Assembly (NCBI RefSeq): GCF_009789195.1
Contig: NZ_WSTC01000010.1
Coordinates: 112,718 to 176,717 of the forward strand
Source of the DNA: Paenibacillus sp. MMS18-CY102
Lineage (GTDB): Bacteria; Bacillota; Bacilli; Paenibacillales; Paenibacillaceae
Length of the DNA: 64,000 nt
Reading direction: 5' to 3'
The notes beneath the pieces are model-generated. The model ran no database searches. It saw only the letters and a list, made by a program, of their open reading frames with translations, and was not told the origin of the DNA. The position numbers and the translations under genes are program-made. Shown here piece by piece: positions 1-9,000 of the stretch. Numbering within the stretch: position 1 is the first letter of the stretch; every line of letters begins with the position of its first letter.

Positions 1-71
1 GCGGTCTCCGGCGCAAGCTCGCCCTTTTGTATTTTATACAGCAAATCCGCTTCGAAATTATCCTTCTTCAA
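1..71 (-). CDS. Trans-AT polyketide synthase, next subunit (N-terminal fragment)
   Basis: Only the first 23 codons are inside the window. The start is a TTG 7 bases after the stop of the upstream PKS gene, preceded by GGTGAGGGAG as ribosome binding site; in-frame TGA codons lie just upstream and no other start is available. The peptide carries LLYKIQKGELAPE, which resembles the C-terminal tail of the preceding PKS (QQLATGELNAEE). Such short helical ends are typical of subunit junctions in trans-AT synthases. Since the preceding protein stops after a KS-DH pair, this subunit should supply the missing ACP and probably a KR of that module. That is inference; the rest lies beyond the edge. Confidence 0.6.
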   Translation of the reverse strand, partial: MKKDNFEADLLYKIQKGELAPET

Positions 72-78
72 AACTCCC

Positions 79-3000
79 TCACCTCATCATTCGCGCGACT
101 TCTTCGGCATTCAGCTCTCCTGTCGCCAATTGTTGGAATGACTCCAGCAGCTCCCGGTCGGCTTCCTCCAGCTCATCTAGCCGCTCCGCTTTCGTTGCTC
201 TTTTAAGCATAAGCCCTCTTAGATCAACCAGCACATTGCCCCGCTCATCCACAAGGCGTACATTATACATTCGCATAACATCGCCTTCATAGGTGACATA
301 TGCAATACAACGCTCGGTTAGCGGAGCATAGATCTTCATTTCCTCAAGGAAAAACGGAACTAAAGGCCCTTCGCCCGGAAGGCTGCTGCCGGCATGCAAG
401 CCGACGACAGCTTGAAGCGCACCATCCAGCATCGCCGGATGAAGCCTATATTGGCCCCATTCTGTGGTTAGCGATTCAGGCAATTCCAGCTCAGCGACCG
501 CTTCTGTGCCGCTCGACATCCAGCTCTGTATCGTACGGAACCTAGGCCCATATGCAAAACCTAATCCGGCCAGCATGCCATAATAGGCGGAGCCAGATAC
601 CCCTGACGTACATCTTGCCCGCAATGCTTCCAAATCGGCCTGCGGCCTCTCTCCGTTTAACGCGATTTCTCCATCTCCCCCAAACACAAGCGTGCCTTGG
701 GCATGGACGGCTATATTTCCGGTGCTGCTGCCAATTTCGAATGCTGCGTTATCGCCATCAGGAAGCAGTTGGATTTCCAGGCCAACGCTAGCTTCCGAAT
801 CGGTCGATACAACCGGGCTCAGCCATGCCAAATCTTTGATTGCCTCGACTGGCCGTTCTGCCGAAAGCTCGCCTGCAGCCCGCGCCATTTCCAAATAAGC
901 AACGCCCGGAAGCATGTTCACCCCATTAACGACGTGATCTGTGAAATAAAAGGCACCGCCTGGCAGCGCCGCCGCATACTTTTGCTCATAGAAATTTGAA
1001 ATATTGCGCCCTACCAGCGGATGCAAGGCATGTTCAGCTTCAGCGGCTCCGGCCATGCGGTAAGCTGCTCCAACTGTAGGAAGCCAGCAGCGTTCCTCTG
1101 CGAACGGATACAGCGGCAACCGTACTTTCTCCCGTTCTAATCCGCCGTTAAGCATGTTCCATTCGATCTCGGCGCCTGTCACCCACAGCTGGGCCAGCTT
1201 CGCCCACTCGCCTTGGCCAATCAGCGTGCGAATAAACAAACGGCCCGCCTCGCCCTCAACTAACAGGCTAATCGTCCCTCCGTTTCTTCTGCTGTTGCCT
1301 CGATATACGTTTGGCGCGAGTGCCTCGCCATCTCCAGTGACTACCGAGGCTAGGGACTCCCGCAGCTCCTGCAAGGTTGAGCAAGCGATGGCCAGCCTTT
1401 CCTCCATCGCCTCCCTTCCATTCTGGAGCGTATAGGCGATTTCATCTAATGAAGGGAGGGTTTGCGAATCAGCGTCAAGGAAAGCGAGCCACTTCGCTGC
1501 ATAATCCACAAGCCTTTCTTCTGTTTTGGCTGACAAGACGAACAATTGCCCACCTGTGCTGCCTAAGCCCTGCACCGCTGCTCCCCTTGCTGTGGAGGTA
1601 CTCTCATATTCCTCAACAATTAAATGTGCATTCGAACCGCCTGCCCCGAACGAGCTAATCGCGGCGCGCCGAGGCATTTCTTTGCCTGCAATAATCGGCC
1701 GCTTCCACTCCTCTAGCTTCCGTTGCACATAGAATGGCGTCGAATCGAAGTCGATGCCAGGATTCAGCGTCTCCGAGTGAATAGAAGGAACGAGCTGCTT
1801 GTTTTGCATTTGCAGCAATACTTTCGTCAACCCGGCAATGCCGGCAGCCGACTCCAGATGCCCAATATTCGATTTAGCCGAACCGATCGGGCAGAACCCG
1901 CGGTCTTGCGTGTGGGCGCCAAACGCTTTGCCCAGCCCAGCCATTTCGATTGGGTCGCCAAGCGACGTGCCCGTTCCGTGCGCTTCTACGTAACTAATTG
2001 TACGAGGCGAGATTCGCGCCCGCTTAATCGCCTTTTCGATCAAATCTGCTTGCGCTTGCGGATTAGGCACGGTATATCCATTCGTGCGGCCGCCATGATT
2101 GATTGAGCTTCCTTTTATAACGGCATAGATGCGGTCACCGTCGGCAACGGCTTGATGGAGCGGCTTAAGCAGGACGGCCCCAACTCCTTCACCTGGGACG
2201 TAGCCGTCTCCGCCAACGCCGAAGCTCTTGCAACGGCCGTCGCTTGAAGCAAAGCGCCCCTGGCAAATATGAACATATTTATTCGGATGCAGGGACAGGT
2301 TTACGCCGCCCGCAAGCGCCATGCCGCATTCGCCACGGCGGATGCTCTCGCTAGCCAGATGAATCGCAGTCAGCGAAGCGGAACACATCGTATCGACCGC
2401 AAGGCTAGGGCCCTGGAAATCAAAGAAATACGATACCCGGTTTGCAATAGAAGCAAATAAAGAGCTAGACGCAGTTACGTTCCCTTTCATCATCTCTTCC
2501 ACGCCGAGCATCTGGTATTCGCCCCACATGACACCTGCGAATACGCCTACTTCCGTTCCCTCCAAGCTCGCACGTGTATAGCCTGCATCTTCAAACGTAT
2601 GCCATGCACACTGCAAGAACAGCCTCTCCTGCGGATCGATAAGCTCTGCCTCACGCGGCGAAATGTTAAAGAAGAGCGGGTCGAACTTATCGACATTGTC
2701 GAGGAATGACCCCCACTTGCTGTACACTTTTCCTTCTTTTCCTTTCTCCGGATGGAACAGCTTGCGATAATCCCAACGTTCCGCAGGAATTTCCTTCACC
2801 TGGTCCTCACCCGCTTGGAGCATCTTCCAGTAGGCTTCCAGATCGGGAGCGCCTGGATATTTTCCGTTTATGCCGATAATGGCAATGTCCAGCTCGCCCT
2901 GTCCGTCTGGCATGGCGGCGATAGGCGTAACCGAGCCCGCGATGCTTTTGCGTTGCAGCCGGTTAGCTGCCGCAGCCCGCTTCGGCGGCTCCTGCTCCGC

Positions 3001-6000
3001 AGCAGCCAAAGTGCTAGAGCTGTTGCGTTCCGCTTTCCACCCCAGCAGCTCAGCAAGTGCCGGCTGATGATGGGCACACAAATACTCAGCCAATTTCTCA
3101 ATCGTTTTGTACTCGAAGAACAACGTTCTCGACAGCTTCCCGAACGATGCCTCCATCTGATTGGTCAATCGCATAATCATGACCGAATCAATGCCATATT
3201 GATCGAGCGCATCCCGGGACCGCAACTGGGCGGAAGGAATTTTCGTCTCCTCGGTGAGCAATTGTTTCAAATAATTTTCCGCCATCGCTTGCAGCCGCGC
3301 GAGACTAGCTTGAACGATGTCCGCCGTCCCTGCTGGCGTTTCAGGCGATTGGCCATTTATAAGGGCGCTTGCCTGCGCCGCCGCGCTTGGCACTTCTTTC
3401 TTCGCATCTAGGATGCCAGCCCGTGCAGCCCATTCAGCCTTGTCCGGATCGCCATACAACAGCAATACGCTAGGCTCGCCCATCGCGCAAATCTGCTCCA
3501 GCAGATTCAGCCCGATTTTCTTATCCAACGGCACGATGCCCAGCTTGCCGTTCAGCCGTTCCAGCGACCATTCGTTAACCGTCATGCCGCCATCCGCCCA
3601 TAAGGGCCAATTAATGGACAACGACTTGCCGTGCCGCAAGCCCAACATGCGCTGCGCATCACGCCACAACGCATATTCATCCATAAAGCGGTTAGCCGTT
3701 GCATAATCGCATTGGCCCACATTTCCGAATGCCCCAGCTATCGAAGAGAACATGACGAACAAGTCCAATTGCTCGCCCTTCGACGCTTCATCCAGATTAG
3801 CTAGCCCAACTGTCTTGGAAGACAACACAACCGATGCATCCGCAACCGTTTTATTTAAAATATAACCATCACGCAGTACGCCCGCCCCATGCAAAATGCC
3901 ATGTATCGCGCCAAAACGCGACTTGGCTTTGCCTACGAGGCCGCATGCCTGCTCGAAATCTGCAATATCCGCCTGCACATACTCGGCTTCCCCGCCCAGC
4001 AGTACAATCTGGTTCATCAGCGCTTCGATACGGCCATCTATCACTGATCTCCCAGCAATTACGATGTTCGCTTTCACTCGCTCTGCCAAATGCAGCGCAA
4101 CCAAGCTTCCTACACCGCCCGCTCCGCCTGTAAGGATGTAACTGCCCTTCTGCCTGAACGGGACAGCCCCGATTTCCAGCTGCTCATCCCAGCTTCGGGA
4201 AACATCTTGCTCTTGCGTACAAGGCACCGCTTGCCGGACGTAACGCCCGTCCGCTCGGAAGCTCACTTCAACCTCTTCCATCGATGCAGCCAATTCCTTT
4301 AACAGCCCTTCACCAAGTTGCTCAGCCGTATGCCCCTGCTGCCAGTGCACCGTTTTGCACGCAAAAAGCGGATTCTCTTGGGTGACCGTCTTGGCCAAGC
4401 CGCTAACGGACGCATAAGCAGGCTGATTCTCGCTGCTTTCATACCCGTACACATACAGCATCGTTATGCGCTTGCTCGGCTTCGCTTCCATTAGCGCCTG
4501 AGTAAGGAACAGCATGGAATAAAACCCTTGCTCCAGTTGCGCTTCCATCCCCGCTCGATCAGGGCTGAACCGTTCAGTTGACCATCCGTGCACAACATGC
4601 TTAGGCATCCTGCCCGCTTGCAGCAGCGATTCGATCAACCGCGTATAATCTTCCCGCGAGCCCGGCCGTATCGTATAGGCAGAATCCTCAAGCTCGCAAT
4701 ATTCACTGCCCGGCTTCACGACAATCGTCCCTTGGCCGCCGCTCATCGAGAACGACTGTTGTAGAAGCCCCCTCAATTGCCCGTCTTCCCCATCAAATAA
4801 GAGCAGGTAGCCAGACCTATTCAACGGCTCTGCGATACTTGCATCTATTGCCGAAGGGCGCCACTCGTACCGGAACATGGAGGCTTCGTTCCTATCGCTA
4901 TCGCTCAATGCACCGATCGATGCGCTGCTGGACTTCTTATACGCACGAGCTGTAAAATCGCGTGCTACAGCTAGTACAGCCCCCTGCTCATCTGCGAACG
5001 TAATATGGAAGGTTCGGCTAAGCGAGCCGTCCCCGCGTTCTTCGCTAACGCAAGTGAGATGGGCAAAATATGAGTTCGTTAACGGCCTGAATAATGCAAT
5101 CTCGTTTAACATAAACGGCACTAACAACTCATTCGCATCCTCACCACAGAATGCAAGCACCGATTGGAAAGCGCCATCCAGCAATGCCGGATCATATTCA
5201 AACGCCTCCTGGCCCTCGCCCAGCCCGCTAGGCTTCTCAATCCATGCGAGCGCTTCTCCGTCGCCTGCATGAATTTCCTTAACGACTTGAAATGCAGGGC
5301 CCAGCCGCAAGCCAAGCTCACCGTATGCCTGGTACAAATCCGGACCCGCCGTACGCCGCTCCATCCGTTGACGAATTTGCGCCAACTCGATATGTCCCGC
5401 TTCACGGCTGCCATCACTCAACGCATCAGCAAGCACCACTTCTCCGCATGCATGCACAATCGGTGCGCCATCCGCTTCTCGCGTTACCACTTCACAAACG
5501 AGCACGCCTTCTTCATCCGCCGGAGCCAGCACCAATTCGAATGCTCGCGAGCCTTCCGCGAAGCCGATTGGCCGCATCCAGATCATGTTCCGTAGTGCAT
5601 GCACCTGCGTATCCGATGACAATACAGCAGCCGCCCTAATCGCTTCCAGATAAGCCGTTCCCGGCAACAGCGGCTCGTCGAATAGCTGATGGTTCTGCAG
5701 CAAAGATTCCTCGCCACTTAGCCGCGTAGTAAACTTCTGTTCCTTTAAATTGGACGTATTGCTTCCGATCAAAGGGTGCAGTACGTTCGAGCCTGCCGAT
5801 TCAGCAAGCATAGGCGCTGCGACCTTAACAGCCGGAATCCAGTACCGCTCGCCTTCGAATTGGTAAGTCGGCAACGGGACGCGCCCAGGCGTCCCTTCTT
5901 CGTACAACACATTCCAATCTATTGGCATTCCCATCGTCCATATACGGGCGATTTCATCCCAGTTGCGGCCCTGCAATGCTTTTGCTACAAACTCATTGCC

Positions 6001-9000
6001 CTTCACATTCCCTTGCTGCCCCGCCGCATTAGGTTCTTCGCCTTGCGCTGACATGAACACGCCTTCTGCGAATGCGCCCTGCTCCGAATCGGCATAACGA
6101 TGCAGCTTCCCAGCCAGTTCTTCAACAGTTGATGCCGTTATGGCGATTCGCGCAGCCATTGCTGTACGCCCGACCTGCAAGGTGTATGCAATCTGTTTCA
6201 AAGACATGCAGATGGAGCCATCACGAATCGTATCGCTCGTCTCAACCCTCGTCCCGATAAACGCAGCTAACCGCCTTGCCATGTGGCGCAGCCTTAGCTC
6301 GTCGCCAGCAGACAACACGATGAGCACAGCCTCCCCTGCTTGGGAAGCCTTCGGTTGCAGAACAGGCAACTCCAGCTCATTTTGCTCAATAATGATATGA
6401 GCGTTCGAGCCGCCAGCTCCAAAGCTGCTTATACCTGCGCGCCTAGGCACGCTATGCCCTGCTTGGTTGTACGTTTTCTCCCATTTGCTAACCTTCTGCT
6501 GGACATAAAAAGGCGATTGCCCGAACGCAATTAACGGGTTCGGCTCCTCAGCATTCAAGGATGGGACGAGCGTCTCGTGCTTCATTTGCAGCAGCACCTT
6601 AATGATGCCAGCGACAGCCGCCCCCGATTCCAAATGTCCAATATTTGCTTTGATGGAGCCTATTGCACAATACTGTTTCTTCCGTTCGGCGATTGGCCGG
6701 CCCGATTCGGGCTGCTTCTCAAATGCCATCTGCAAGCCGCGAATCTCAATCGGATCGCCAAGCGATGTGCCTGTCCCATGGGCTTCCACGTAACCGATAG
6801 TTTCCGCTTCAATGCCAGCCCGATCGATCGCTTCCGCCACTAATTCCGCTTGGGCATTCGGGCTCGGTACAGTAAACCCGTTCGTCTTGCCGCCCGAATT
6901 AATCGCCGTGCCTTTAATAATGCCATAAATATGGTCGCCGTCACGCCGTGCATCCTCTGCCCGCTTAAGCAGCAGTGCGCCAATGCCTTCGCCGAAAACC
7001 GTCCCGCCCGCATCTTTGCCAAAAGGCTTGCATACGCCGTCCTTGGACATAATCTGCATTTGCGAATATTGAATAAACCGGCTTGGGTGCAGGAACACGT
7101 TTAGCCCGCCAACGACGGCCGTATTGCATTCTCGCCGCTTCAAGCTTTCGCATGCCAGATGTACCGCTGTCCCAGAAGCAGAGCAGGCTGTATCGACTGC
7201 AAGGCTTGGGCCATGGAAGTTATAGTAATACGAAATTCGGTTCGGAATTTGGTACATATCCGCATTGCGGTAAGAACCCGCGCCCTGTAAGGCCGCCATG
7301 TCCGTCAGCGTTCCGTAATCGCTGGCAATGACGCCTGCAAATACGCCCGTATTGCGATCGATGGTCTCTGTTGTGTAACCCGCATCTTCTAACAAACCCC
7401 ATACTGTTTCCAAAAACAACCTTTGCTGTGGGTCCATAAACTCCGCCTCACGCGGCGTTATGCGGAAGAAAGGCGCTTCAAACCGATCGACGCCGCGCAA
7501 AAATCCACCGGTTACATCCCCGTGCTCACCAGCCTCGCCATAAATCCCAATATCATTCCAACGGCCTTCCGGCAGATCGGAGAGACAGGACTGCCCGTCC
7601 AACAAATGGCTCCACAACTGCTCCAGCGTCTCGGATTTTGGATACTTGCCGTGCATCCCAACGATTACGATCTCATCACGCTCGGATAGCGATGGTGCTG
7701 GCAATGCTGCAGCGCCCTCTGCCAGGTTTCCGTATTGCTTCAGCACTTCCATTTCATGATTCTGCTCCAAGTAGCCGACTAAGCTTCGAATCGTGCGATG
7801 CTCAAACAATAAGGTAGGCGGCAGCTGATCAAAGCGCTTGTTTAGCTCCACCATCGTTTCGATAATTTTGAAAGAGTCCAGCTTATAATGTTCCAGCTCG
7901 CCATCGACATCAAATATCCCGGCATCAACGCCGAGCACCTTGGCAAACAAGCCCTTAATCTCATCTACTAATTGGCTTTTCCACGCGTATCCCATTACAG
8001 TGCGTGAAGGCGCATCCTGTTTCTGCACAGCTGCCGCTGGAACGGCTTCCGCGGGGACTGCTGCTGCTGCTGGAACGGCCATCGCCGCCTGCGGCGCCTT
8101 CTCGCTGTGGCCGGTTCTTGAAGATGCCGTGAATGCCTCAACTTCAGCTGTTATCGCAGCAATATTATGCAGCCCGTCCGCTAACCGCTCCATCAAAGCC
8201 TCGCATTCCCTTGCATTGGCAAAAATCATAGCAGCCGATGATTGCCCAGGCTTGCGCTTAACCGCTGCTTGCTTACGGACTTCGCCCACCGAGGCTCCCC
8301 CGTCAAAGGAAGCGAAGCTAAGCTCAGCTAGCTTCGCCGCTTCCAACTGCCAGACTCGGCCTTCGCCGCACGGTTCCCCTGAGCCGAAGTTCGACAGGAA
8401 TTGAAGTGCAGGCTCGTTCTTGTCCGTCTGCCTGCCATTGACGCGAACTTGCCGAATTCCACGTTCGCGTGCCAGCTTGCCGAGCTTTGCCAACATCCGG
8501 TACTCAACGCCCCTGCCAAGAACGCGGCAGCTTAACAAGAACGTATCCACTTCGAGCTGCTGCTCCCCGCAGACGGTTAGCATTAATCCGACTAAGCCAT
8601 AATCGCCAAAACGGTCTTTCACTTCTACCGTCCAGCATTCCGCGCCTGGCTGCTCCAAGAAATAACGAATCTCTGGGGAGGAGCGGCGAATCGTCGTGAA
8701 GTTGAATTGGTTCGTTCTTGCTGTCAACTGTGATACTCGGGCGATATTCGCCTCGTCTAACGGCTGAAGCTTTACCTCTAGCTCAAGGCTTTCGATAAAG
8801 GAGGCAAAGCCCCCGCTTTGTTCCCTTAATTGCTCCCGCATGGCGTCAGCTTGGTACAGCCCTGACCGCTGCCGATCCTCCTTCGTAATGAACGAGCGGT
8901 CAAAAATCCAAAGATGGCTCATAAAGCGATGCATCATCTCCGGATCGGTCGGCCATTGCAAGGTGAGCACATTCGGCGCTTCCGCCCGAACCTCCGCGCA

